DNA from: Apium graveolens
Taxonomy: Eukaryota > Streptophyta > Magnoliopsida > Apiales > Apiaceae
Direction of reading: 5' to 3'
DNA: 64,000 nt
Assembly (NCBI RefSeq): GCF_009905375.1
Contig: NC_133655.1
Span: 171,429,141 to 171,493,140, forward strand
The notes under the pieces were generated by a model. The model was not told where the DNA came from and searched no databases. It saw nothing but the letters and a program-made list of their open reading frames with translations. Made by a program: the position numbers and the translations under genes. This document shows positions 10,490 to 22,110 of the stretch, piece by piece (within the stretch, counting starts at the first letter, position 1; the number at the start of each line of letters is the position of its first letter).

Positions 10490-11679
10490 GTATACCCTGT
10501 GTTCCTTTCTACTACCTTCACTGGGGACAGTGAAGAATTTAAGTTTGGGGGTGGTAGTTAAGGAATATTTTGTGTGTGTGTCATATAGTTGCATATTTAT
10601 GATAGTTAGTTCATATAAATGCATAATTTTTGCCATATAGAGTTCTTTTTTATTATTTATAGCTTTATTTGTTTATCATGTCATGTAGCTCATGCATTTG
10701 CCATGATCCCTTTTGCGCTGATTTGCCGACTGATTTGTGATGTTGATGCGAGTGTAGTGATAGCATTAAAGTAATGTTGAATCGTGTAGGTTGATATGCA
10801 TGCTAGAAACACTTGTAATTTCACTAAGTCTTAGAGAATGCTTAAGGACTAGATTGTTGTTATGGTTCGACGGTTTTCGAGGTTAATCTATTTATTATGC
10901 TTAGAATTTTATAATAGGTTCTTAGTGATAAAAGGCATGAAAAAAAAATATGGAGTAAAAAAATGGAATTCGTTGCTAATTATGGCTAGGCGTCAAATGG
11001 CTAGTAGCCAGCTCGTATGTGTATGCGAGTAGTCTAGGGTTGAGCAGGATGGAGCGAAACGCACTTGCTCAGAAATTGTTGAAAAAAAATATATATAGAA
11101 AAAAAAAAGAGAAAAAAAATATAATAAAGAGTTAATGCATAATTGATCACGAGTGGGCTCTTTGGTATTCGAGTTATTAAGTTCTTAAGGGACTTGTGCC
11201 TAGTGACCTAAGGCTTTTATAGTCTGGGATCCGCTAACCTAACGCTCGCTACATGGATACCATTGTATAAGTTTTTTGTGGACCTCACTCATTGCACGGT
11301 CAAATAAGCATTTGTTGTCATAAATAAAAAGCATGATTCCGTAATAAGCTCCAGGATTCTCGAAGTGTTATAAGTCACTTTGTACCTAGAATTTTTATTC
11401 TTTGTATAATCATGTGATTTCCTGGATGATAGTTGAGTCATGATAATTAATCTAGTTGCGAAGCATATCTGTTAAGCATCTGCACACACCACGTTTCTGC
11501 TTGTATGTTAGTTTGTATGATTCGATTGATCTTTATTCGCCTAATTGCATTTGTTGAGATGTCGTGAGTTGGTTGGTTTGGTCGTAGTAAGGAGGATCGG
11601 TGCATTTCATATAGATTGCATTCATGCATGTTTTTAGTTTGTTTTTGAGTCTGTGACGCTTGAGGACAAGCATCGATTT
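10490..11679 (+). other. Athila 3' untranslated region
   Basis: About 1.2 kb without coding capacity. It holds a first AAGTTTGGGGGTGG purine block (10541-10554) just after the third ORF, several A-rich runs (10940-11120), and short imperfect palindromes near 10985-11035. The second purine block is the PPT at 11680. Confidence 0.6.
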
Positions 11680-11691
11680 AAGTTTGGGGTG
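11680..11691 (+). other. Athila polypurine tract
   Basis: AAGTTTGGGGTG directly precedes the 3' LTR start (TGATAAGTGG), the expected place for plus-strand priming. Confidence 0.75.
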
Positions 11692-13155
11692 TGATAAGTG
11701 GCATTTTATACCACTTAGAACGTCTTATAATAGCTTAAATTGGTGTCTTGAAATCAAGTATTTTGTGTATTTGATGCGTTTTTCTAGTGTTTGTGCATTT
11801 CAGGGTATTAGTTGCATTTCGGGGGAGAATTCATCAATAATAGGCCTTGGCATGTGTTTAGCATTGCAAGTGGGAAGAGAGGAACAGATTACAGCGAAGA
11901 AACGGAGCAAACAGACCATTTTTCCAGAAGGGGTCTGAGCGGCCGCTCAGCAGCTGAGCGGCCGCGCAGGGAGCTGAGCGGCCGCGCAGGAAGCTGAGCG
12001 CCCGCTCAGCTATGCTGAGCGGCCACGCAGGGTCGTAATTTCAGATTTAATATTTTAGACTTTTAATTCTGTTTGGCTTCCAACTTCTGAGTAATCTGGG
12101 TTTTATGGGACTCCTATATAAGTAGATTTCAGAGACGTTTCACGTGTGTTGGATCGTTGTATTAATCAAGGAGCGAAGGAGATAAGGAAGAAGACCGTTT
12201 TAGCACATCGCAACGAAGAGGAAGCATATTTTCTTGTGATTCTTTATTTTGTTGTAACGTTGGATGCTAGTTTTCTTTGCTTTGAACCTATTTACTCTTG
12301 TGACGTACTCTGGTTTAATATAATTAGTTTAGTTATTATTCTTTTGTATTCATTTATCATGTTTTCATATGAACCCATGATGACGATAAGTGCTAACATG
12401 GGCTAATCGTGATCATGGGGTCGTAACGGATTTACTATGTACTTCTTTAGTTAGTTGTTTAATACCTTAGTGTGTGATGATTGTATGATATCTAGTATTG
12501 GTTGTGCGTATTCGTCTTATGTGCGTCGCGAACATATAAGATACGGTGTTAATCTCTTGTGAAGTGACGGTGGATCTCGAGATTTAGAACTTGCCATGCT
12601 AGCATAGGTTCATGTATGAGTCTGCATGATTAGTGGGTAACTCTAACCATTTTATTCGCCTTATGTAATTAAAAGGAATAACTTGTTCTTAAATCATTAT
12701 GTTGTCAATTTCTGTAGACATATAGGGACTCAACATAATTGATGCATATTCAACTTCTATCTTAATTGTGGATGTTTGGTAGAATGGTATTAGTACAATG
12801 AAAGTTGGTTTTTATCAGTTTCGTGTTATTCAATTAATATCATTGATGTTGCATACTAAGGGTAATAACAATGACTACTGAAGGAAGTAGTAATGAAGTT
12901 GTGATCTCATGAGTGTTTTAATATTGTTAATTCTAAGTGTTAATTAAGTGTTTAATTCTAGTAGTTAATTATAGTTCATAATTAGTTAATCAAATCTAAG
13001 TGTTATTGTCTTAACATTGAGAAGTAATCATACATTGGTGAGTGAGTTTAATTGAACATAATTAGTCTGAGTCTCTGTGGGAACGAACTAGAAAGTATTC
13101 TATATTACTTGCGAACGTGTATACGTGAATATTAGCGCGTGTTTTCGCCTTAACA
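11692..13155 (+). repeat. Athila 3' LTR
   Basis: 1464 bp, co-linear with 1899-3348. The main difference is an expanded GC palindrome tract (11935-12033), with one more unit of the CTGAGCGGCCGCGCAG type. TATA box at 12115-12121. It ends TAACA at 13155, then ATGAT. Confidence 0.95.
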
Positions 13156-13904
13156 ATGATTTCTCAAGATATACTTGGGTAGAGTTCATGTACTCTAAAG
13201 ATTAAACTCCAACATCATAATTGAGCACATTAAGGAGATAGAAAAACAGGCTGAAGATTACAATATTGTGAAAAGACTGAGAAGTGACAATGGAACAGAA
13301 TTTATAAATGTTACATTAAGTGAATTATGCAAAGGCAAAGGCATTGTTCAATAATTCTCAGCTGCCAAGTGACCTTAATAAAATGGAGTAGTCGAGAGAA
13401 AGAACGGAACTTTGGTTGAAGCTGCTAGAACAATGCTGCAAGATGCCAAGTTGCTAACAAGTTTTTGGGAAGAGGCTGTTAACACTGCTTGTTACACTCA
13501 GAACATATATCTCATTAATAAGGCACATGGTAAGTCACCTTACTCAATTATGTCTTAGAGGAAGCCTATTGTAAAGCATCTTCATGTGTTTGGAAGCAAG
13601 TGTTATATTTTGAAAGACAACTCTGAATATGTGGGAAAATTTGACTCAAAAGTTTCTGAAGCAATTTTTCTGGGATATTCACTGGAAAGAACAGCCTATA
13701 AAGTTTATGTGACTGGTTAAAAGAAGATTATGGAAAGCACATATGTGATCTTTGATGATGACAAATGTCCAGGCTTGAAATGTCTTGATGATAATGAAGC
13801 TGAAGCCCTGGAATTTGAAAACCTCAACATTGATAGTGACTCTGATGGAGAAGTTGAGGTTGATGCACATCAGACATTAAACGAAGAGACTACTCAATAG
13901 GAAA
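13156..13904 (+). pseudogene. Copia 1 pol, second part: rest of integrase (degraded)
   Basis: It resumes the copia 1 integrase after the Athila insertion; the first five bases are the right copy of the ATGAT duplication. Recognisable pieces are the FSRYTWV start, the second catalytic region with SDNGTEF near 13286-13306, the VVERKN and EAARTML region near 13390-13440 with the catalytic Glu, and a GKSPYS...KHLHVFGSKCY region near 13530-13605. Several stops and at least one frameshift (near 13190) break it. The piece ends in the acidic integrase-RT linker. Confidence 0.82.
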
Positions 13905-15639
13905 ATCATGAAAATGGAATTTATAAACTCAGGGGGAGAAAGAGAAGAAGAATCCAGCAATCACACCAACAATGAGGAAAATAATGAAGGCACCGGTCCA
14001 CAAACTTATACAAGAAAATGGGATAGTAGTCACACTAGAGATGCAATTATTGGTGATCCTACTGCTGGTGTGAGGACCGGGACTGCAACTACTAAGTGCC
14101 TACATGCATGTTTTATGTCTCAAGTAGAACCTAAGAAAATTGATGAAGCACTTCTGGATCCCGACTCGATATCTGCCATGTAGGGAGAATTGAATCAGTT
14201 TGAAAGAAGCAAAGTCTTGAAATTAGTTCATGCACCAAAGAATAGAAGCATCATTGAAACAAAATGGGTGTTCAGGAACAAGATGGATGAAAATGGTATA
14301 GTTACTAGAAACAAAGCAAGGTTAGTTGCAAAAGGCTACTCACAAGAAGAAGGAATTGATTATGATGAAACTTTTGCTCCAATTGCAAGACTTAAAGCTA
14401 TAAGAATTTTCTTAGCATTCGCTGTACATTCAAACTTCAAAGTGTATCAAATGGATGTCAAAAGTGCCTTTCTGAATGGTGAGCTAGAAGAAGAAATTTA
14501 TGTGCAACAGCCACCTGGCTTTGAAGATCCAAAATTTCCAAATTTTGTGTACAAGCTACTCAAGGCTCTATATAGACTAAAACAGACACCTAGAGCTTGG
14601 TATGACACACTATCATATTTCCTACTAAAGCATAGTTTTACTAGAGGAACCATAGACAAGACTCTCCAAGCTTATGATCCTAGTTCAGATTTATATGGAT
14701 GATATCATTTTTGGTTCTACTAATGAGAAGTTTTGCCAAAGATTCTCCAAGCTTATGCAAAGTGAATATGAAATGAGTATGATGGGGGAACTGAGTTACT
14801 TCCTCGGACTTCAAGTCAGCCAAAGAAGTGATGGTATCTTCATCAGCCAAACTAAATATGTCAAGGATCTATTGAAAAAGTTTGGAATGGTTGATTGTTC
14901 ACCTGCATCTACACCTATGTCTACTGTAACAAAGTTGGATGAAGATAAAAAGGGCAAGAGTGTAGATATCTCAAGCTATAGAGGGATGATTGGATCATTG
15001 CTTTACCTAATAGCAAGTAGACCAGACATCATGTTTGTCACATGTCTATGTGCAAGATTTCAAGCCAATCCAAAAGAATCATATTTGATGGCTGTTAAGA
15101 GGATTTTCAGATACTTGAAGGGAACTCCAAACTTGGGATTATGGTATCTTAAGGGAACTGGTTTTGAAGTTGTTGGTTACACAGATGCAGATTTTGATGG
15201 ATGCAGGGTTGACAGGAAGAGTACTAGTGGAAGCTGTCAATTTCTTGGACAAAGACTTGTATCCTGTTATAGCAAGAAACAACAATCTGTATCAACTTCT
15301 ACAGCTGAAGCTGAGTACATTGCTGCAGGAAGTTGTTGTGCTCAAGTGCTTTGGATTAGAAATCAGCTAATGAATTATGGCCTAGCGCTACACAAAATTC
15401 CTATTAAGTGTGACAATACTAGTGCTATATCTATAGTAGCTAATCTAGTTAATCATTCTAGGACAAAGCACATTGATGTAAGGTATCATTTCATCAGAGA
15501 ACATGCTACAAATGATACCATTGAGCTCATTTTTGTACCAACAGAAAAATAATTAGCTGACATTTTTACTAAACCTTTGGATGAAGAAACTTTCACTAGA
15601 CTTCTAGGTGAAATTGGAATGCTTAACTCTTCATCCTAA
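13905..15639 (+). pseudogene. Copia 1 pol, third part: reverse transcriptase and RNase H
   Basis: A Ser/Glu/Asn-rich linker (13905-14160) leads to the copia RT. Motifs seen are [60 protein letters not shown], a changed [12 protein letters not shown] (usual [10 protein letters not shown]), then YMDDIIFGS as the catalytic YVDD equivalent near 14695. A frameshift near 14670 separates the two halves. RNase H follows with DRKSTSG, STSTAEAEYIAAGSC and SRTKHIDVRYHFIRE. A TAA at 15550 replaces a codon before the LADIFTKPL tail, which ends near 15639. The order integrase then RT is the copia order. Confidence 0.87.
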
Positions 15640-17011
15640 GGGAAGAACTCAGCTAATGTTTTGCAGCAGATTAATCTCCAGTAAATCAAAATCAATTTGA
15701 TTAAATTGGAAATTAACTGAAATATGAATTATGAATATTTCATAAATCTCTGCATATTTGTTTTTCAAATTCAATTAACTTGGAATTTTTCAAATTCTAA
15801 GTAAACTGCTCAGTTGCTAATTTACATTCTTAATATGTAAAATTAACACAAGGCAGAATTACAAAAACCCAAAAGTATATAGAGAACTGAGTTCTCGATA
15901 AGTATAAATTGACTTCTTTACAAGTCATTTTAGGACTTCTCGAGTGAGTCCTCAATAAGTCAATTTACTGACTTCTTGAGTGACTTCTCAATAGGCTTAA
16001 AAGTGACTTATCGATAAGTCCTTGTAGAGTTCTCTAGTAGTGTTTATTCACAGAGTTCTCTACAAGTACAATTTTTGACTTATCAATAACTCAGAACTGA
16101 GATAATTTAAATTAATAAATTATTTTGGTAAAATACTTTTGGAAAATTTATTCTAATTTTATTTTAAATTTATTAAAATAAAAGTTGGAATTAATTCAGT
16201 CCACCTTTTCGATAAACTGAGTATTTATTTGACATCTCGATAAGTCAAGTTTGAGTTCTCTAAAAGAGTAATTTAAAATGACTTCTCGATATGTACTTTA
16301 TTTCTCAATATGACTTCTCAATAGACTAATTTCAAATGTCTATTTTTGAGTTCTCGACAAGTCATTTACTTTTACTATAAATACCCAGACTTCTCGAATA
16401 TATTTTTTTAACTTGGAATTTCTCAAAATTCTAAGCAAACTGAATATTTATTAATTCATATTCTAAATATATGAAGTTAATAAATAATAGATCAAAAGAA
16501 GCATAAAGTATGAAAAACTGAAATAATTTAATTCATAAATTATGTTCAGCAAAATACTTTTGACATACTCTGTCTATAATTACTCAGTCTTATTGACACA
16601 TTTACATGCTTTTGTGCAATTTTTTTTAATGTGGAATATGTTAGTCTAATGTAAGTAGACTAGTACATTATATGTGATGTTTTACTAATGCTGATAATAG
16701 TTAAATTTATTTGACTATGTGCTAATTATGTATTTTGAATTTATTCAAAATAATTCCTTATCAGTATTTGGTTTGATGAGTTAGCTAGTGAAATATTTTG
16801 ATGATAGGAGGGATTACTTTTTTGTGTAGGGAGTACTTGTTTATTTTTATGGCAAATAGTTATCCTAGAAAGTGAACTAAGATTCTTGAGTACTTGCATG
16901 GGGAATAGTAACTAGTTATTTCTAACTGTCTAGTTTCTCGTAAAGTATGCTTGTGTGATTATTACACTTATTAACCAGGTATTTCAAGAGTCTTTTGGTT
17001 TCTTTCTTTTC
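15640..17011 (+). other. Copia 1 spacer rich in GAGTTCTC / TATCGATAAGTC words
   Basis: This non-coding stretch after pol carries about a dozen copies of two short words, GAGTTCTC(G/T)A and ACTT(A/C)TCGATAAGTC, some of them palindromes, mainly 15880-16400. The same words fill the LTR at 19096-20461 and, on the other strand, the LTR at 55914-57143. This ties the spacer to that LTR family. The rest (16400-17010) is AT-rich with no gene. Confidence 0.7.
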
Positions 17012-17017
17012 TCCCTC

Positions 17018-17023
17018 TATAAA
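17018..17023 (+). promoter_or_regulatory. Internal TATA box before the copia 1 small ORF
   Basis: TATAAA follows a T/C-rich tract. A long pyrimidine/A-rich, nearly G-free leader and an ATG 99 bases downstream follow. Spacing matches the TATA boxes before the other two third ORFs. Confidence 0.5.
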
Positions 17024-17116
17024 TTCAAACCCTTCACTCCTCTTTATCCATCACTACTCTTATTCTCAACAAACATCCTAATTTCAAAACTCACCTCTTG
17101 TTCATCTCTCTCTTCA

Positions 17117-17446
17117 ATGGATGCCACAGTATTCTACAAGCTTTTTAATGGAGTTTATCAACCAGTTCATCATCTGGCTGACGACCAATTTTACTTTGAT
17201 CCTACCGGACTTCGTGTCCGTATCAAGGGGGTTGGTTGCAGCCCATTTTATGTTTCACTTGAGGTCTTTGATGAACTCTCGTGGGACGATCAAATCAACT
17301 TCCTTTTCTTTGAGGGAGAAGTCTCTCTAGAGCAGGAGAGACGTGCAAGGGTGGCTGAGCAGCAACGCCTTGCTGCTCTAGAGTTGCAGGAGAGGATCAT
17401 CTCTCTTGCACAATCCATGTCCAGAGCTTACCACCGCCGGGCATGA
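17117..17446 (+). CDS. Unrecognised 109-residue protein at the third-ORF position of copia 1
   Basis: The ORF is intact, with ATG at 17117 in a good plant context (TCAATGGAT) and TGA at 17444-17446. I do not recognise the family. Residues 1-70 look globular and rich in Phe/Tyr/Asp (FYKLFNGVYQPV, FYFDPTGLRVRIKG, FDELSWDDQINFLFF). Residues about 70-109 are Glu/Gln/Arg/Leu-rich and could form a coiled coil (SLEQERRARVAEQQRLAALE). There is no signal peptide or membrane helix. It stands out because the rest of copia 1 is badly decayed while this frame is unbroken. It lies between the pol spacer and the captured PPR fragment. It could be a retroelement accessory protein or a chance survivor of a longer ORF. 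Confidence 0.5.
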   Translation: MDATVFYKLFNGVYQPVHHLADDQFYFDPTGLRVRIKGVGCSPFYVSLEVFDELSWDDQINFLFFEGEVSLEQERRARVAEQQRLAALELQERIISLAQSMSRAYHRRA

Positions 17447-17639
17447 AGGATAGAGGGCGATAAGAAGAATCCAAAACTATAGTAGTTGCATCATCTTAGA
17501 TAAAGCCACAAACTATAAATTGTAAAGTTCCAATGCAATTCCATAAAATCGTAAACTATTTCAGATCACACTTGTCAGTACAAATTTTTTATACATTTCT
17601 GAACTCAAACATTATTCTCATATACTAATTGTAGCGAAC

Positions 17640-18420
17640 GTCCAATCAATTCCACTAAATTACTGGTATCTTTCCCTTGAAGTATAGCTCGCACGGATGC
17701 ACAACCTGACAAAATTGACAACATGGTAATAATATTAGGTTCCGATCCAGAGAGCTACATTTTCCTAAACACATCAAGAGCTTCTTAACCAAGTCCCATG
17801 GGCATAAACACCAATCAAGGCGCTCCACGTAACCACATTCAAGTCAATCGTTTCCATTTTCATCCTCTCAAACAAGCTCAAAGCATCTTCAAACCTCCCA
17901 ACCTGAGAATACCCAGTACCCATCGTATTCCAAGAAACAACATCCTTCACCTTCATCCTCTTAAATACTTTACTCACTTTATCCATCAACTCAAACTTTG
18001 TATATATATCCACAATAGCATTCCCCATAGATACATCCTCAGAAAGCCCACTCCGAATCACATACCCATGAACATCCTTCTCTCTCCTCCACACTTTCCC
18101 AACCCCACAAGCAGGAAGAACATTAAAAAGACTAACTGCATCCGCACTCACACCAAATTATCCCTTCTCCACATCCTCTCAAACAACCTCAACGCATTCT
18201 GAACATCCCCGCTCTGCACATACGCAACCACAATCGAATTCCCCGAAACAACATCCTCAACCTCTGTGACACATTTCATCAAACACCTTCTGTGCATCCC
18301 TCAAAACCCCACTCTTAAAATACATCATTGCAAGCGCATTAGAAACAAAACACATTACACTCCACAAACCCTTTCTTAACCACAACCCCTTAAACACAAA
18401 ACCCCAAAACCCATTCCCCT
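17640..18420 (-). pseudogene. PPR (pentatricopeptide repeat) gene fragment
   Basis: Read on the minus strand, 17774-18151 gives an open stretch with classic PLS-class PPR features: LPACGVGKVWRREKDVHGYVIRSG, GNAIVDIYTKFELMDKVSKVF, and VVSWNTMGTGYSQVGRFEDALSLFERM. In plants such proteins bind organelle RNA and guide editing or processing. Homologous residues continue on both sides in shifted frames: SNALAMMYFKSGVL...A.KVFDEM upstream (about 18240-18350) and a C-terminal remnant to about 17640. Frameshifts and stops show it is dead. Only 3-4 repeats remain, with no E/DYW tail and no start. It sits antisense inside copia 1, between the small ORF and the 3' LTR, so it looks like a captured host-gene piece or an old insertion. 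Confidence 0.8.
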
Positions 18421-19095
18421 AATATTAAAATCTACACATCAATCACTAATAATAAGGCTCAGCTAATTGAATTGTGAATTACGAGAATCAATAAGGTAGA
18501 ATAGTTCAGAATTTAATTGAGTACAAATTGGATATAAGAACCTGTATGTATATTTGTGTGGGGAGATAAAAAAGATGGCGCAGAGTTTTGATATGGGCCG
18601 AGTTGTTTAAAACGTAAATTTACAATTTAAATTTCAAAAAATAGTAAATTTGCGATAACTATTACATGTTTGTATATTTGTAAATAAATATCCCAAAATT
18701 GGTATTTTTGACAATTTCCCTTTTTCTTTTACCGATTTAACCAACAAACTTTAAATAATTATGAAAATTGGAGTCATAGTTAACCAAGTTTAACTTGAAT
18801 CATATAATTATTTCATGCTTAAAATTAAGTACACGGCAGCCACATTAGCATACTGCATGGCTGGCCTTTCCGGTTTCCGACACTAGTGCTCCATGATATT
18901 TACAGAATAATTATTCTAAATTATAACTTAACTAAAAACGAAGAAATGTTCCAAAAAAAAAAGAAGACATAAATCATTTGTAATATATAAATGATGATGT
19001 CAAAGATCAATGGAGATAACAATATCATTAGTGTTTCTGATCAAAGTATGAAGCAAGCCCGATGGACATCTGATCTAAGGAGGAGATTAATGAAC
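18421..19095. other. AT-rich stretch between PPR fragment and copia 1 3' LTR
   Basis: No coding capacity seen. It may include upstream sequence of the captured PPR gene (18421-18600). A purine-rich AGGAGGAGATTAATGAAC (19078-19095) sits just before the LTR and could be the polypurine tract. Confidence 0.4.
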
Positions 19096-20461
19096 TGTTA
19101 TTTTTGGTAATCAGTTAAACTTGGGGCCAACCCTAAGTAAGTTGTATTGTTATCTTAATTTGTATTTTGTACTTGTAACACTTAAAGTCTGTAAAAATGC
19201 AAAGGAGCAAACTGAGTCTTTTTCCTAAAACAGTATCAAGTCTAAGGATTCTATCTGGAAGAAGATCAAGAAGATCATGCCTCAGAAGAATTTTGAAAAA
19301 ACTTGGAGTTGAATAAATCTGTTTGGAGAAAAATATTCTAAGTCAAGATCTCTATAAGTCACAGATTTAATATTATAGAGAAGTCATTCGAGAACTCCAG
19401 AATGGCTTATCGAGAAGTCAGGAAAACTACTAGAGAACTCAGGAAGATATCGACATGCCAAATTGAAGAACTGAAGATTGGAGATATCGACAAGTCATTC
19501 CTTCACTAGAGAACTCAGAGTTATCGACAAGTCTACATTCAGTAGAGAACTCTGAGTTATCGATAAGTCAAGTTCTACTAGAAAACTCAGAGATATCGAT
19601 AAGTCAAAATTCAGTGGAGAACTCTGAGGTATCGACAAGGTAAATTTTGACTTGATAACTCTGAGATATCGACAAGTCAAGAAGCCAATAGAGAACTAAG
19701 ATTTATCGATAAGTCAAAGTGTATATGTGAAGACTAGAGATCTCGACAAGCTGAAGACCTCTACAAGCCAAACTAAATATGGAGTGCTAGAGATCTCGAT
19801 AATCCTATATACTTATCGAGATGTCAAGTATTCTATATACCTAAACTGGAGATCTCGATATACAGTCTCAAAGTACAAGGTTGCAGATCAGTTCAATATC
19901 CAAGATAAACAATCAACAAACAATCTAACAGTTGGATTGACAAGTCTACAAAAAGCAGATTGAAGAGTGTGCAGAATCAATGGTAAAGATTAACTGACAG
20001 AGGAAGATTAAAGTGAACACGGGATGCTAAAGATATGCTAAGCCAGAAATGGAAGATCTGCTTTTGTATAAATAGAAATGATAAGTGACAGTTTAGAAAA
20101 TCTAATAGCATGTTTTATTATCCACTGTGTAAACCAACAGTTAATTGAGTTATAAAGTTAACATTGGTCCTTTAGTCAGTGACAACAATTTAGATCAGAT
20201 TTCTTGTAATACTCTCAAGGAGAAGCTAAGCTCTTTATCAACAAAGAGCCTAGAAATTTTGTAGCAAAACAGTCTTAATTTTAATATAAAATTAAGTGAG
20301 TTTTGAAGATTTGTGTTCTTTATTTTTCTGCAAGTTTAAATTCTGCATGAACACATTTCACTACAAGAATCAATTTACTTTGTTCAACCATAAACATTCA
20401 ATAAAAGCTCAAAAACAGTAAAATACATTCACCCCCACCGTGTGTTATTCATTTCCTAACA
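19096..20461 (+). repeat. Copia 1 3' LTR (Sirevirus-like)
   Basis: About 1.37 kb, from TGTTATTTTTGG to CATTTCCTAACA. It aligns by eye with the reverse complement of the LTR at 55914-57143: shared CCCTAAGTAAGTTGTAT near the start, a word-rich middle, TATAAAT at 20067-20073, ACTCTCAAG and TTCTTTATCAACAAAGA blocks, and a tail with ACATTCACCCCC. The middle (19370-19860) is a dense array of GAGAACTC and TCGATAAGTC or TCGACAAGTC words. The exact start is inferred from homology. Assignment to copia 1 rests on the shared words and orientation, not on paired LTRs. Confidence 0.7.
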
Positions 20462-22110
20462 TCATTTAAGAATTTTTTTTGTTAAAATGTTAAATTAAAT
20501 GAATTATTAACTATCAAAATAGTAACTTAGGATATAGAAAACATAAATTCGAACAAGATATTAATATAATTTTAAAATTTTTATGTATTTGCAAGTAAAA
20601 TAAACTATATTATTTAAAAGAAAATTTTAATTTCACATTTACCTCATTATAAGGGGCCTAAATATTTTATAATAACATCTGACCTTTATAATATTTATCC
20701 ATTACAATCTATGAATATAAATTTTTATTTATAATTTACAATTAATTTAATAAAAATACAGATTTAAATTTATTATAAACATGCTCTTATAATAAAGAAT
20801 ATATATGTATATAATTAAAATATAAATATTAATATAATAATTTTCAATATTCCTCTATTTGATATACGTTATACAAGCTATAATATTTACAAAAAGAGAC
20901 AAATAAAAGGTAAATAAAAAATTGTAATTATTTTTTTTACCGATCTCACTGCGACTCTCTTGTCTTGGGACTGACGTGGCACCATATGTTAATTAAGTAA
21001 ATTAAAAGACATGGACACATCATAAGTTTAACTTAATCATGATTAATTTTTACATATATTTTCATAATTGTATAAAGTTCGTTGGTTTAACGTGAGAAGG
21101 AAATAATTTAATGGTTAAAATGTAAAAAAAATGATAAGTTGATTGATTTTTTTATTTAATAGCTATATTAAGTTAGACATGCTTCGATTTAAATTTTTAT
21201 CATGTTTAATTTAAAATAAAAATATTATATAATTTAGAAAATAAAAAAAATGTTTTAGTTAATAGCTATATTCACTTAGACATGCTTCAATTTAAATATT
21301 TGTCATGTATAATATAAAATATGAATATTATATAATTTAGGAAATAAAAGAAAAGGTATTATTAAAATTGATACAAAAATTTATGTCTTAAATTGCGAGT
21401 AACTAACTTATTTGTATTCTATTTAATGGTAAAACGATAGACTGTGGGAGATGCCAGATAGATATAATATATTTAAGCTAAGACTAAAATACGCAAACAG
21501 ATAAAAACAAATGAATTTGGCAGGGACACATAAACATGTTTAGGGTGAGTTTCATGAGCCCATTTCCATGCAATGTATTGTGAGGATGAATAGAATCGAA
21601 GGAAAGTGATATTATACATAGGGCCAAAATCAATAAAAGCCTATGTTCCAATTTCCAACTATCAATTCACCAACACTTTGGCCCAACTTCATTTAACAAC
21701 ACAATATATTATTATTTATTAATTTCATTAGCACAATTTCATCAATGCTCAGGGATCACATATTAGATACATATCTATTCTATTATCTTCAAAATGGGAG
21801 AAATTTTTTGTAATATAGCACTTGATACATGTCATTTAAACCTACTGCATAGTCCATTTTCCATTGTTTAGCCTTATGAGATACCTATAAAGTATAAAAA
21901 TAATATTAATAATAATTTTAGAGGGTGGGTGATGAAGATAAGTATGCAAACGTGGGTAGAAAATAAAACAAAAGCACAAAGGCCCAAAGCAATGGAAGTT
22001 TGTCAGGGTTTGGGACACATTTAAAGGACCACAACACAAAAACTGATCAGCAAAGTGCATGTGCCACAAAGCTCTTCTTCACCAACAATTCCTTCCTTGT
22101 ACATTTAGTC
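20462..22110. other. Intergenic, AT-rich, no gene seen
   Basis: About 1.6 kb with short open frames only and no recognisable domain. A degenerate direct repeat of about 90 bases is visible (near 21160-21240 and 21255-21340, sharing TAGACATGCTTC and AATTTA blocks). Confidence 0.6.

Larger units (their letters stand above)
1899..13155 (+). mobile_element. Athila-type Ty3/gypsy retrotransposon with third ORF, complete but inactive
   Basis: An 11,257-bp element has two LTRs of about 1.45 kb starting TG and ending CA, a tRNA-Asp-type primer site, gag-pol in the order protease, RT, RNase H, integrase, a separate third ORF, and a polypurine tract. Perfect ATGAT duplications flank it. Gag-pol is in one frame with about seven in-frame stops and one frameshift in the integrase zinc finger, so it cannot make its own enzymes. 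The two LTRs differ by only a few percent by eye plus a small length change in the GC-rich palindrome tract, so insertion is fairly recent. The Athila assignment rests on the DLGAS protease, the FMDDFS reverse transcriptase, the tRNA-Asp primer site and the extra ORF after pol. Confidence 0.92.

Noticed and set aside
17798..18202. 134-codon + strand open frame rich in Pro/His/Asn
   Set aside because: It is the antisense shadow of the PPR fragment; the minus strand carries the recognisable protein.
21842..22069. 75-codon minus-strand ORF in intergenic DNA
   Set aside because: No homology, no promoter context, low-complexity composition.
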